The notes beneath the pieces are model-generated. The model saw only the letters and a program-made list of their open reading frames with translations. It was not told the DNA's origin and made no database searches. From contig JAGBDU010000011.1 in the NCBI GenBank assembly GCA_017937285.1, positions 1 to 60,436 of the forward strand: a stretch of DNA of 60,436 bases, written 5' to 3'. The translations under genes and the position numbers were made by a program. This stretch comes from Clostridia bacterium. GTDB lineage: Bacteria > Bacillota > Clostridia > TANB77 > CAG-508. The stretch's first letter is position 1. Each line of letters starts with the position of its first letter. This document shows, piece by piece, positions 33,144 through 42,197 of this stretch.

Positions 33144-33178
33144 GTTGTTGTCTAAAAAATAGACAGCAACTTTTTTTT
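33144..33178 (+). terminator. Terminator after spoVT
   Basis: GTTGTTGTCTA / TAGACAGCAAC stem, 5-nt loop, eight T residues. Confidence 0.85.
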
Positions 33179-33233
33179 GTATTTTATTGTTAAAGCTTTA
33201 AAAGTATATATCAACTACTACTTAAAATAAGCC

Positions 33234-33431
33234 GTTCAAAGGAATATAAATATAAAAAATTATTTAGTGATGAAGGATTCCTTACATAGCAAAGAACTTC
33301 TAAGTATACAGTTATGGCTTTTCCCTGTGTCACACAAGGGCTCCTCCATATCCTGTATACCTAAGAAGTTCTATTGCTATTCCAGTCACCATTCACACTA
33401 AATAATTTTTTATATTTATATTCCTTTGAAC
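33234..33431. repeat. Long palindromic element (perfect 36-nt terminal inverted repeats)
   Basis: Left end 33234-33269 and right end 33396-33431 are perfect inverted copies. Nested inside are GCAAAGAACTTCTAAGTATAC (about 33289) and its near-complement (about 33353-33377), then a central CCCTGTGTCACACAAGGG. The whole 198-bp segment can fold into one long hairpin. It is preceded by the family B start GCC and followed by ACGACTTGCGGAACTGTAAC, so it may be a family B relative with a larger insert. The rest of the 445-bp gap holds the spoVT terminator and the LRR gene promoter region. Confidence 0.85.
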
Positions 33432-33571
33432 TCCTCTACAATAAAAAAAATTAACGACTTGCGGAACTGTAACTTGTTAATAATTTTTTAAAAAAATTTA
33501 CATAAAACTATAGAAACTATTGGTATAATATGTTATACTAAAAATAGTTTTACCAAAGGAGAAGAATTAAT

Positions 33572-34204
33572 ATGCTTGAAATTGAATTAAAAAGTAAAGA
33601 TTTAAAAGAATATATTTATTTAGAATTAAACAAAAATAAAGCAGAACCTATATATGATGAAGATTTAGCAAAAATAACAGATTTACAGCTAAATACTTTA
33701 GACTTAATAGGTGAGCCAACAGATGTAACAATTTTTGACTTAATCTTTTTTAAGAATCTAAAAGTTTGCACTTTAATAAATATGAATATTTCTGATAAAG
33801 AATTAGAAATATTAAACAAATTACATGAATTACAATTTTTACAATTAGATAATTGTACTTTTACAAACAATAAAAAAATTCAATTAAACTTAGCAGACCT
33901 AGTAATAACTAATTGCACAAATTTAAAAGCGTCTATATACGAAGATATAAAATCGTTGGAAAGTTTGCATATAGTAAATTGTGAAGATATAGACATTACA
34001 GGTATATCAAAATTGAATAATTTATCAAAGTTATTTTTACAAAACTTAAAATTAGATGAAATTGATGAAATACAAGAGATAAAAAGTTTAGAGTACTTGA
34101 ATTTAAATGGAAGTGAAATAAAAAATTTAGATAAAATATCTAATATAGCAGGATTAGAAATAGAGCATAATGATATAAATGCTTTATATGATGAAGAATT
34201 TTAA
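33572..34204 (+). CDS. Cytoplasmic leucine-rich repeat-like protein (210 aa)
   Basis: ATG with AAAGGAGAAG. Irregular LRR units run through most of the protein (for example LHELQFLQLDNCTFTN, SLESLHIVNCEDID, LNNLSKLFLQNLKLDE, SLEYLNLNGSEIKN), with the L-x-x-L-x-L-x-x-(N/C) core. There is no signal peptide. It probably binds another protein; the next gene, 18 bases downstream, encodes a transglutaminase-like protein and is a natural candidate partner. The family is not otherwise recognised. Confidence 0.7.
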   Translation: MLEIELKSKDLKEYIYLELNKNKAEPIYDEDLAKITDLQLNTLDLIGEPTDVTIFDLIFFKNLKVCTLINMNISDKELEILNKLHELQFLQLDNCTFTNNKKIQLNLADLVITNCTNLKASIYEDIKSLESLHIVNCEDIDITGISKLNNLSKLFLQNLKLDEIDEIQEIKSLEYLNLNGSEIKNLDKISNIAGLEIEHNDINALYDEEF

Positions 34205-34222
34205 AATAATGAGGTGGATGTA

Positions 34223-35698
34223 TTGAAAAAAGAAAATAATGGTTCAACTGCTACAAAAGAAGAAAAAAAAGAAATAGTAAATAAAAATAAATCAAAAAAA
34301 GGTTTATTTAAAAGTGAATTAATAAAAAGCTTGGTTGAAAAAATAAAAAAGCCAAAATCAGATAAAGCAAAAGATTCAAAATCTGAAGATGAAATAAAAG
34401 ATAGTAATGCAATCAGCTTATCAGATATATTATCTGATATAAATAATATGTCTAAGCAAGATATAGATAATATTTGTGAAGATATTAACAGTATGAAAAT
34501 TAAAGTTGGGATTGATTCTAAAGCAATTGAATTATTATCTGATTTAAAAGAAAATGAAAATGCAAAAAAATTATTACAAAATTTAAATATATCAATGGAT
34601 ATTGATGTAAAAAGTATTTCAGAATTTAGAAAATCAGATTTTGATACTGTTAAAAGTATGGGATGCAAAATTGGTAAAGTATATGTAAATAGTGGATGGG
34701 ATGAAGCAGCAGAAAAAGGATATACAGCAGACAAATATGAAAAGATTGTAACAAATGCAGAAAAAATGTTACAAAAAGCAATTGGAGGATTGCCAAAAAC
34801 AGCTTCTCAAAAAGATAAATTTATGGCAATATATAATGCTGTATTAAAAGCAGAGCACTATGATTATTCTGCATTATCAAAAAATAGTCCAAATAAATAT
34901 ACTTCAAGAAACTTAGAAGGTTTTTTCTTACAGGGTAAAAGTGTATGTGCTGGAACAGCAGATGCATTAAAAAATCTTTGTGAATGTGCAGGAATAGAAA
35001 TGGAATATGTTCAAGGTATGGCAAAAAGTAAACATGAACATCAACAAAGTTATCATGCATGGGTAAAAGCTAAAATTGATGGTCAATGGTATAATGCAGA
35101 TCCAACATGGGATGCTAATAAAGTAGGCAAAAAATATGAGTTTTGCTTAAAAAGTGATAAAGATTTTTATGGCCATAAAGAGGATAAAGAATATAATCCT
35201 ACATATAGAAGAGATAGATATTCTCAAACACATAGAAGAACAGGTGAAACAAGAACATATAAATCAGCAAATATATCTATTGATAGAACAGAGCTAGAAG
35301 AATACTATGATACAGATTTTGATAAAAAAGAAATTAATATAGAAAAAGTTTCTCAAAGCGCTTTAAAATATGCAACAAAACATTATCAACCAGTATCTAG
35401 TGTGCCAAATATACAATTAACATTTAAACAAAAATTAGCAGAATTTTTAAGCAAAAGAAAACATTTAAAAAATGTTTCATTTATTAAAAATTTTATAGAA
35501 AAAAATAAATTTACACATACAAAAACAGAAAATACTGGCTCTAAAATGCCAAATAAAACAGTTAAAGAATTGTTTTCAAATCAAGACTGTATACAAAAAG
35601 TTCCTAAAGATGTTTCAGAAAGATATATTAAAAATTATAATAAACAAAATAAAGGTTATACCCCAAAAAGTAGTAAAGAAAACATACATACAAGATAA
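34223..35698 (+). CDS. Transglutaminase-like (cysteine peptidase fold) protein, 491 aa
   Basis: Start placed at the TTG at 34223, six bases after GAGGTG; the GTG at 34214 overlaps that site. A highly charged, Lys/Asp/Ser-rich N-terminal third (about 1-150) is followed by a transglutaminase-like core: FFLQGKSVCAGTADALKNLC (catalytic Cys), SYHAWVKAKIDGQWYNADPTWD (catalytic His and Asp). The last 150 residues are basic and unassigned. It has no signal peptide, although most relatives act on the cell surface or in spore maturation. It may process or cross-link a protein chosen by the LRR neighbour; this is inference. Confidence 0.75.
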   Translation: MKKENNGSTATKEEKKEIVNKNKSKKGLFKSELIKSLVEKIKKPKSDKAKDSKSEDEIKDSNAISLSDILSDINNMSKQDIDNICEDINSMKIKVGIDSKAIELLSDLKENENAKKLLQNLNISMDIDVKSISEFRKSDFDTVKSMGCKIGKVYVNSGWDEAAEKGYTADKYEKIVTNAEKMLQKAIGGLPKTASQKDKFMAIYNAVLKAEHYDYSALSKNSPNKYTSRNLEGFFLQGKSVCAGTADALKNLCECAGIEMEYVQGMAKSKHEHQQSYHAWVKAKIDGQWYNADPTWDANKVGKKYEFCLKSDKDFYGHKEDKEYNPTYRRDRYSQTHRRTGETRTYKSANISIDRTELEEYYDTDFDKKEINIEKVSQSALKYATKHYQPVSSVPNIQLTFKQKLAEFLSKRKHLKNVSFIKNFIEKNKFTHTKTENTGSKMPNKTVKELFSNQDCIQKVPKDVSERYIKNYNKQNKGYTPKSSKENIHTR

Positions 35699-35749
35699 AA
35701 AATAAAATTTACATGTATTTATTTATAATTCCAAAAGGAGGAAAAATAT

Positions 35750-35911
35750 ATGTATATAAAAATTGGTGATTTAAAATTATTAAAAATAAAAGTTATACAA
35801 AATGGAAATACTTTATATGAAGGAATGGTGGAAGATGCACCAGATGAATTAAAAGAAACAAATTATAAAACTGCAAATTTTGATAGTGGATGTGTAATTA
35901 TAGAAATTTAA
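35750..35911 (+). CDS. Mini-protein, 53 aa, third gene of the LRR/transglutaminase unit
   Basis: ATG with AAAGGAGG upstream. The sequence alternates beta-like segments (YIKIGDLKLLKIKVIQNGN, TLYEGMVEDAP, ANFDSGCVIIEI), suggesting a small all-beta fold. No family is recognised. It is 51 bases after the transglutaminase-like gene, with no terminator between, so it is probably co-transcribed. Confidence 0.55.
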   Translation: MYIKIGDLKLLKIKVIQNGNTLYEGMVEDAPDELKETNYKTANFDSGCVIIEI

Positions 35912-35940
35912 TTTTAAAGAGGAAATTAAGATGAATTGAT

Positions 35941-35996
35941 TTTTTATAATATAATCCCTTTTCCATTACTCTAAAAAAATGGCCGTGAATAGTAAC
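35941..35996. repeat. Family B element, partial
   Basis: TTTTTATAATATAATCCCTT, TTCCATTACT and GGCCGTGAATAGTAAC in the same order as at 27270-27325. The left GCCGTTCC end is missing. Confidence 0.75.
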
Positions 35997-36124
35997 ACCA
36001 AATAAATAAAAAACACAAATTTTATGCATAATACAATTTACTTTAGAATAAAAATATGATAAGATATAATTCAATCGCAACAGCAAATTAGCTAAAGTAA
36101 AAGTAAAGTCAGGAGGTTTTTCCT

Positions 36125-36391
36125 TTGAAAATCAAATTTTTTTTGGACGAATTCGTTCGGAACTACAAAACAAAAAAAGCAATAAAGAACTGTAATGTAA
36201 AAATTCCAAGCATCACAAACAAAGAATGTATTATTTGTAATAATAATGAAAGATGCAAAAAAATTGAAAAAAGCAAAATAAAAAGGATATCCGAATGTCC
36301 ATTAAATGCTGTAGAAACGGAATTTTTACCAATACAATGCTATCAATGTTTGGCACGACACCATTGCAGTCTATTTAAAGAAATGTCCTAA
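36125..36391 (+). CDS. Cys-rich small protein (88 aa)
   Basis: TTG start with AGGAGGT 7 bases upstream. A basic N-terminal half (FFLDEFVRNYKTKKAIKNCN) precedes eight cysteines arranged as CIICNNNERC ... CPLN ... QCYQCLARHHC, which looks like a zinc- or iron-sulfur-binding module. The terminal CYQCLARHHC is the most distinctive part. No family is recognised. A shorter Cys-rich protein occurs at 16514 but the two are not clearly homologous. Confidence 0.6.
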   Translation: MKIKFFLDEFVRNYKTKKAIKNCNVKIPSITNKECIICNNNERCKKIEKSKIKRISECPLNAVETEFLPIQCYQCLARHHCSLFKEMS

Positions 36392-36429
36392 AAAATGTTT
36401 TTGGAATTGAGTGTACTCAATTCCAAATT

Positions 36430-36460
36430 TTCTATAATATAATCCTTTTGGAACGGCTAA
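36430..36460. repeat. Family B fragment
   Basis: TTCTATAATATAATCCTTTT followed by GGAACGGCTAATTTTGC, the middle-to-end of a family B element. It lies between the Cys-rich protein gene and rpsO. Confidence 0.6.
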
Positions 36461-36629
36461 TTTTGCAAAAATAAATTTAATAAAGTTTATTAATCTGAAT
36501 ACTTGCAATTAACTAAATAATATGATAAAATATTCAAGTAAAAAATAGTCCTTATACTTAGTTTTAGGATAAATTAACACCACTTTAACTCAGTTTAAGG
36601 ATAAAAAAATAATGGAGGTGCTTTGCAAA

Positions 36630-36893
36630 ATGACAAAGGAAAGAAAACAAGAAATAATCAATACTTATAAAAGAGAAGAAAACGATACTGGTTCACCAGA
36701 AGTTCAAATAGCTCTTTTAACAGAAAGAATCAACGAACTAACAGAACATCTAAAAGTTCATAAAAAAGATAATCATTCAAGAAGAGGACTTTTAAAAATG
36801 GTAGGAAGTAGAAGAAGTTTACTAAACTACTTAGTAAAAAAAGATGTTCAAAGATACAGAGACATCGTAGAAAAACTTGGATTAAGAAAATAA
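36630..36893 (+). CDS. rpsO: 30S ribosomal protein S15
   Basis: 87 aa; start at the ATG at 36630 with GGAGGT 10 bases upstream (an earlier in-frame ATG at 36612 overlaps that site). S15 binds the three-way junction of 16S rRNA and is a primary assembly protein. The helical body and the motifs [27 protein letters not shown] and [20 protein letters not shown] are diagnostic. The 60 bases before it contain two TTTAAGGATAAA-like repeats that could form an autoregulatory leader, as S15 controls its own mRNA in several bacteria. pnp follows, the usual order. Confidence 0.97.
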   Translation: MTKERKQEIINTYKREENDTGSPEVQIALLTERINELTEHLKVHKKDNHSRRGLLKMVGSRRSLLNYLVKKDVQRYRDIVEKLGLRK

Positions 36894-36900
36894 AACTTTT

Positions 36901-36938
36901 GGACGTTTTGCATAAAATATTGCTAAACGTCCATTTTA
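36901..36938 (+). terminator. Terminator/attenuator between rpsO and pnp
   Basis: GGACGTTTTGC / GCTAAACGTCC stem with ATTTTA after it. Confidence 0.65.
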
Positions 36939-37027
36939 AATTATACTTATGTTAAAAATCGAAAGGTGGGTAGGGATATTAAAAAAATAAAATATCCAAT
37001 CATTTATATTTTAACTCGAGTACAAAA

Positions 37028-37125
37028 TGCTTAAAAATTAGTAAGTAGCTTGGATAAATTACTTTGATAATTTAAAGTTCATAATGAATAAAGTAATTTA
37101 TCGAGGTTACAGCTAATTTTAAGCA
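37028..37125 (+). promoter_or_regulatory. Long leader hairpin upstream of pnp
   Basis: TGCTTAAAAATTAG (37028) pairs with CTAATTTTAAGCA (ending 37125), and GATAAATTACTTT (37053-37065) pairs perfectly with AAAGTAATTTATC (37090-37102), giving a long, nearly continuous stem. It ends about 28 bases before pnp. In E. coli the pnp leader has a long hairpin cut by RNase III, through which PNPase represses itself; a similar role is inferred here. Confidence 0.65.
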
Positions 37126-37153
37126 AATATAATAATAAAGGAGAAATGAATTT

Positions 37154-39286
37154 ATGTTTAAAAGTTATGAAACAGAATTAGCTGGAAGAAAGTTAATTAT
37201 CGAAACAGGTAAAATTGCAGAACTTGCAAATGGTAGTGTTATGGTAAAATATGGAGATACTGTAGTAATGGTAAATGTAACTGCTTCAAAAGAGCCAAAA
37301 GAAGGAGTTGATTTTTTTCCATTATCAGTAGATTATGAAGAAAAATTATATGCTGTTGGTAAAATACCAGGAAGTTTTACAAAAAGAGAAGGAAAACCTG
37401 CAGACAAAGCAATATTAACATCAAGAGCAATAGATAGACCAATAAGACCACTATTTCCAAAAGATTTCAGAAATGATGTATGTGTTGTAGCAACAGTATT
37501 ATCAGTAGAACAAGATAATTCACCAGAAGTTTGTGCAATGATTGGAGCTTCAGCAGCACTTTCAATATCAGATATTCCATTTGGAGGACCAACAGCAGCA
37601 GTTAATGTTGGTTATGTTGATGATAAAATAGTAATAAATCCAACATCAGAGCAAAGAGAAAAAAGCAGACTTCGTTTAACAGTAGCAGGAACTATGGAAA
37701 AAATAACAATGATAGAAGCCGGAGCAGATGAAATATCAAATAGCACAATGTTACAAGCCATAAAAGAAGCTCATACAGAAATAAAAAAATTATGTGAATT
37801 TATATCAAAAATAAGAGCAGAAATAGGAAAAACAAAATTCGAATACAAATCATTTGCAACAGATAAAGAAGTATATGAAGAAATAAAAACTAATTTTAAA
37901 CAAAGATTATATCAAGATGTACAAGCAATAGACAAAACAGTAAGAGATGAAAATATAGAAAAAATAACAGAAGATATAACAAATTATTTTATCGAAAAAT
38001 ACGGAGAAGAATCAGCAGAAGAAAAGAAAACAGCAATAGCAGATTCTATACATGACTTAGAAAAAGAATGTGTAAGAGAAATGATCTTAGAAGAGCATAA
38101 AAGACCAGATGGAAGAAAAATAGATGAGATAAGACCATTATCATGCGAAGTTGGAATATTACCACGTGTGCATGGAAGTGCAATATTTACAAGGGGACAA
38201 ACTCAAGTAATGTCAATAGTAACACTTGGAATGAAAAGCGAAGAGCAATTATTAGATGGATTAGATGAAGAAGTAGGAAAAAGATATATGCATCAATATA
38301 ATTTCCCATCATACAGTGTTGGAGAAGCAAGACCATCAAGAGGCCCAGGAAGAAGAGAAGTTGGTCATGGAGCTTTAGCAGAAAAAGCATTAGTACCAGT
38401 TATTCCATCAGAAGAGGAATTTCCATATGCAATAAGAGTTGTATCAGAAGTATTAAGTTCAAACGGATCAACATCACAAGCAAGTATTTGTGGTAGTACT
38501 TTAGCATTAATGGATGCAGGTGTTCCAATTAAAAAGCCAGTAGCAGGTATATCAACAGGTTTAGTAACAGATAAAAATGATCCAAACAGATATGTAATGT
38601 TAACAGATATCCAAGGAATAGAAGATTTTTTCGGAGATATGGACTTTAAAGTTGGAGGAACAAAAGATGGTATAACAGCTATACAAGTAGACATTAAGAT
38701 AGATGGATTAACATATGATATAATAGAGCAAGCGTTTGAAAGAACAGAAAAAGCAAGAAATTATATATTAGATGAAATAATGCTAAAACAAATAGATAAA
38801 CCAAGAGCAGAAATTTCAAAATATGCACCAAAAATTTTAACAACAAAAATAAGTGTTGATAAAATAAAAGATGTAATTGGTACAGGTGGAAAAGTTATAA
38901 ATAAAATAATTGCAGAAACTAATGTAAAAATTGATATCGAAGAAGATGGTTCTGTATGTGTATACTCAGCAGATACAAAAAATGCAGAAGCTGCAATGAA
39001 AATGATAAAAGATATAGCAAGAGAAATAGAAGAAGGTCAAATCTACGATGGAGTTGTAACAAAAATAATGCCATTTGGAGCTTTTGTTGACTTAGGAGGA
39101 AAAGAAGGTTTACTTCATATATCAAAATTGTCAAGTAAAAGAGTAGAAAAAGTAGAAGATGTATTATCAATAGGAGATGAAGTAAAAGTAAAAGTTTCTG
39201 ATATAGATAATCAAGGAAGAATAAATTTAACAATGAAAGATTTAGAATCAACAGCTCAAGAAGAAATTAAAGAAGAAAATAATTAA
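37154..39286 (+). CDS. pnp: Polyribonucleotide nucleotidyltransferase (PNPase)
   Basis: 710 aa, ATG with AAAGGAG. It is a phosphorolytic 3'-5' exoribonuclease, forming a trimer and working in mRNA decay. Domains in order: first RNase PH (about 10-140), linker helical domain (about 145-230), second RNase PH (about 315-520, with GRREVGHGALAEKAL and GSTSQASICGSTLALMDAGV), KH (about 555-610, VIGTGGKVINKIIAET) and S1 (about 620-690, IMPFGAFVDLGGKEGLLHISKL). The order rpsO-pnp is ancestral. Confidence 0.97.
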   Translation: MFKSYETELAGRKLIIETGKIAELANGSVMVKYGDTVVMVNVTASKEPKEGVDFFPLSVDYEEKLYAVGKIPGSFTKREGKPADKAILTSRAIDRPIRPLFPKDFRNDVCVVATVLSVEQDNSPEVCAMIGASAALSISDIPFGGPTAAVNVGYVDDKIVINPTSEQREKSRLRLTVAGTMEKITMIEAGADEISNSTMLQAIKEAHTEIKKLCEFISKIRAEIGKTKFEYKSFATDKEVYEEIKTNFKQRLYQDVQAIDKTVRDENIEKITEDITNYFIEKYGEESAEEKKTAIADSIHDLEKECVREMILEEHKRPDGRKIDEIRPLSCEVGILPRVHGSAIFTRGQTQVMSIVTLGMKSEEQLLDGLDEEVGKRYMHQYNFPSYSVGEARPSRGPGRREVGHGALAEKALVPVIPSEEEFPYAIRVVSEVLSSNGSTSQASICGSTLALMDAGVPIKKPVAGISTGLVTDKNDPNRYVMLTDIQGIEDFFGDMDFKVGGTKDGITAIQVDIKIDGLTYDIIEQAFERTEKARNYILDEIMLKQIDKPRAEISKYAPKILTTKISVDKIKDVIGTGGKVINKIIAETNVKIDIEEDGSVCVYSADTKNAEAAMKMIKDIAREIEEGQIYDGVVTKIMPFGAFVDLGGKEGLLHISKLSSKRVEKVEDVLSIGDEVKVKVSDIDNQGRINLTMKDLESTAQEEIKEENN

Positions 39287-39341
39287 TAAATTAAAAGCAT
39301 GTCATTAAGTTAAGCGTAGGTGGAAAAAAAGTAATAAAATG

Positions 39342-39370
39342 TTGAAAAAAAATATATAATTAAGTATAAT
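39342..39370 (+). promoter_or_regulatory. Promoter of the glycosyltransferase gene
   Basis: TTGAAA (39342-39347), 17-nt spacer, TATAAT (39365-39370). Confidence 0.7.
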
Positions 39371-39407
39371 ATAAATATAATAAAATAAAAAAGTTAAGGA
39401 GTAAAAA

Positions 39408-40634
39408 ATGGAATATTTATTTATTTTACAACAGGCTTTAATTTTAATTGTAACAGTATACTGGGTATATCAATTTTTTGTAAGTTTATGTTCTTTTATA
39501 AAAGTAAAAGAAAAACCATTACAGGTTGATAAACAACACAAATTTATGATGGTAGTACCAGCTCATAATGAAGAAACTGTTGTAGAAAGTTTAATAGAAA
39601 GTTTAAAAAAGCTAGATTATCCAAAAGAACTATATGATATATTTGTAATAGCAGATAATTGTACAGATAATACTGCGAAGGTAGCAAAAGAATCAGGAGC
39701 TATTGTATATGAAAGATTTGATGAAAAACATAAAACAAAAGGTTATGCTTTACAATGGTTTTTCAATAAAAAAATAGAAGAGGATGCACCTTATGACGCA
39801 TTTTGTATTTTTGATGCAGATAATATAGTAGATAAAAATTTTCTAAATGTAATGAATAAAAAACTATGTCAAGGAGAAGATGTTGTACAAGGGTACAAAG
39901 ATATAAAAAATCCATCAGACAGCTGGGTATCAGCAGGATATGCAATATTTTATTGGACAATGCATAGATTTTACCACTTAGCAAGATACAATATTGGACT
40001 ATCTCCTTTAATGAATGGTACAGGATTTATGGTAAAATTTGATGTAATAAAACCAGATGGATGGAATACAAAAACTTTAACAGAAGATATAGAATTTTCA
40101 TTAAAAAGAATAATAGAAGGAAAAAAATTAGGTTGGGCAAAAGATGCTATTGTATATGACGAACAACCAGTAGGATTTAAACAATCTTGGACACAAAGAG
40201 AAAGATGGACAGTAGGACATATGCAATGCTTAAAAGAATACACAGGTCCACTAGCTTCAGCAGTAGTAAAAAATAAATCAGTAATGAATTTTGATGGTTT
40301 ACTATATATGCTAGGAACAACACCAATGTTAATATTAACAGTATTGTTAGTAATATTAAATTGTGTAATATTTGCACAAGGTGGAATGAGTACTTTAGAT
40401 TTTGTAATTCAAATATTAAAATATATAGTTCCAACAGTTTTATTACTTCCATTTATGGGGCTAATAGTAATGTATTTAGAAAAAAAGCCAATAAAACCTA
40501 TTATAAAAGGATTATTTTTATACCCAGTATTTATGGGCTCATGGTTACTAATAAATTTAAAATGCTTGCTTAAAAGAAATACTGAATGGAAAAAAATCGA
40601 CCATGTTAATAATAAAAAAATTGAAGATGTATAA
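39408..40634 (+). CDS. Membrane glycosyltransferase family 2 (processive-type)
   Basis: 408 aa with AAGGAG upstream. One N-terminal TM helix (about 8-30), a GT2 domain (about 45-260) with VVPAHNEE, DNCTDNT, CIFDADN (the DxD-like metal site), TEDIEFSLK and the QRERW motif (Q-x-x-R-W of processive synthases), then three TM helices (about 300-390). This resembles BcsA/IcaA-type enzymes that polymerise and export a beta-linked polysaccharide, or a membrane glycolipid synthase. No partner genes are adjacent, so the product is unknown. Confidence 0.88.
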   Translation: MEYLFILQQALILIVTVYWVYQFFVSLCSFIKVKEKPLQVDKQHKFMMVVPAHNEETVVESLIESLKKLDYPKELYDIFVIADNCTDNTAKVAKESGAIVYERFDEKHKTKGYALQWFFNKKIEEDAPYDAFCIFDADNIVDKNFLNVMNKKLCQGEDVVQGYKDIKNPSDSWVSAGYAIFYWTMHRFYHLARYNIGLSPLMNGTGFMVKFDVIKPDGWNTKTLTEDIEFSLKRIIEGKKLGWAKDAIVYDEQPVGFKQSWTQRERWTVGHMQCLKEYTGPLASAVVKNKSVMNFDGLLYMLGTTPMLILTVLLVILNCVIFAQGGMSTLDFVIQILKYIVPTVLLLPFMGLIVMYLEKKPIKPIIKGLFLYPVFMGSWLLINLKCLLKRNTEWKKIDHVNNKKIEDV

Positions 40635-40653
40635 AAAGTAAAAATACTAAAAT

Positions 40654-40690
40654 GTACCAAACTGAATTTTGCAGTTTGGTACTTTTATTT
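40654..40690 (+). terminator. Terminator after the glycosyltransferase gene
   Basis: GTACCAAACTG / CAGTTTGGTAC stem, T-tract TTTTATTT. Confidence 0.85.
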
Positions 40691-40725
40691 GTCAACATTG
40701 TGTATATGTGTATTTTTCAGATGGT

Positions 40726-40897
40726 TTACCTATTAAAGAAAAACAGCACATAATTAGTAAATATACATTGAAAAATCCCAAGTAAACATACAATAGTTCC
40801 ACCGAGCAATATTTTTTTGATGTTTAAGTTCATAAATAGAGTAACTAATTGAATCTACAAGAACATAAATACTAGCAATTAAAACTAAAACCTTCAT
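40726..40897 (-). pseudogene. Small membrane protein of the germination operon, frameshifted in an A-run
   Basis: ATG at 40897 with GGAAGG upstream, 19 bases after the gerAC stop. As written, the frame codes 47 aa and stops at 40754. Removing one A from the run in CATCAAAAAAATATTGC (minus strand) continues the frame as QKILLGGTIVCLLGIFQCIF and on to a stop at 40726, giving a 56-aa protein with two TM helices. The start (KVLVLIASIYVLVDSISYSIYE) resembles small 2-TM proteins found beside clostridial gerA genes. It is either a recent frameshift or a sequencing/assembly error. Confidence 0.55.
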
Positions 40898-40916
40898 ATA
40901 TAATCCTTCCTTAATT

Positions 40917-42132
40917 TTAAGATTTGGCAAACATATTACCAGATTTCATTGTTAAATCAACATTAACATTAAAAAACGCGTCTTTATAATGGTTAAGCCA
41001 ATTAGATTTATACCATTCATCTAGAGTTAAATAATCTTTTACTGCATATCTTCCAAATCCACATATATCAGCATTAAAGTCTTTAGCAGTAGTATACAAA
41101 TAATTTTCTATTTGAGTTTTTATATATTTTTCTGCATAATCTTCAATCAATTTTAATGATTCTTTAGAATTATATGAAGTATTTTCATCAAGAGATAATC
41201 CATATCCAATCAAATAAACATTAACATTTATTAATGGGGAAGAATTAATTTTATTTACAGAACATTTTGTATTTTTATCAGAAGTTAGTCTTATATCTAA
41301 ATATTTTTCACTTTCAAAAGGACTAGGAACAGAAAGTGTGCATTTTTCTAATTCATTATTTACTATAAGATGACAAATACTATCAAGACCAGTAAGTTCA
41401 CCAACTAATTTATCATCATTAAATACAGCAATTCCTAAGGTTTCTATAACATCTGTATCTTCTATAGGATGTTCTCCAGCTGTATAATCAGCATTTATTT
41501 CAGCATTATTAATTGAAGGAACAGTATTTATTCCACCTAATATTGCATAAGGCTGAGAATAACTATCTTTTAAACTAGAATAAAACTCAGATAAATTTAC
41601 TTTTACAGTATATCCAGTATACTCATTTGAATTTAGTGATGATTCATAATATCTAGCAGTTAAAGTTTCTAAAGAAGGTTTTACATTTGTCAAATAATCT
41701 TTAGCAGTACATTTCGAAATTACTATACTGGAATCAGTTCTAAGTTCTATACTATTTGCAAATGTATCCAAATATTCTGAAATACCCAAATAAGCCAATT
41801 TTTCGGATAAAATTATTTCTTGACAATGAGATAGATTAACTTTTTTACTAATATGACTATTAATTAATGAAATTCCAGAATTTATAGAAGCGCATTTTAC
41901 AGATGTAATAGTTGTACCTGTAGATTGAGATGAACCAGAAGAAGAACTAGAGCCACCACTATCTCCGTCCAGCTGTAGCAAATTGCAAAGTTAATTCAAG
42001 TTCATTATCATCAGTTATATCAAGACCAATAGCAACGGCATATGCTAATTGTTCAATACCTTTTGCATCATAACAGCCAGTTAGATTAAATAAAATTATT
42101 AATAGTAATATTAAAGTAAAAAATTTTTTCAT
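40917..42132 (-). pseudogene. gerAC: Spore germination protein GerAC-type lipoprotein, interrupted by a frameshift
   Basis: ATG at 42132. The first frame (42132-41959) encodes a lipoprotein signal ending LFNLTGC and the GerAC start DAKGIEQLAYAVAIGLD, then hits TAG at 41959. The rest of the protein continues in another frame from about 41981 to 40917, beginning with a Ser/Gly-rich linker and including the C-terminal GerAC domain. A gain or loss of bases near 41965-41975 restores one frame of about 405 codons, normal for the family. The break coincides with GGACGGAGAT, a 10-base match to the family C unit. GerAC is the lipoprotein subunit of the nutrient germinant receptor. Confidence 0.85.
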
Positions 42133-42197
42133 AATAAAAATGTTCCTTCCTAATAATATATCAACTCCTAGAGACGGCTAATTTTGAAGCACATAAT

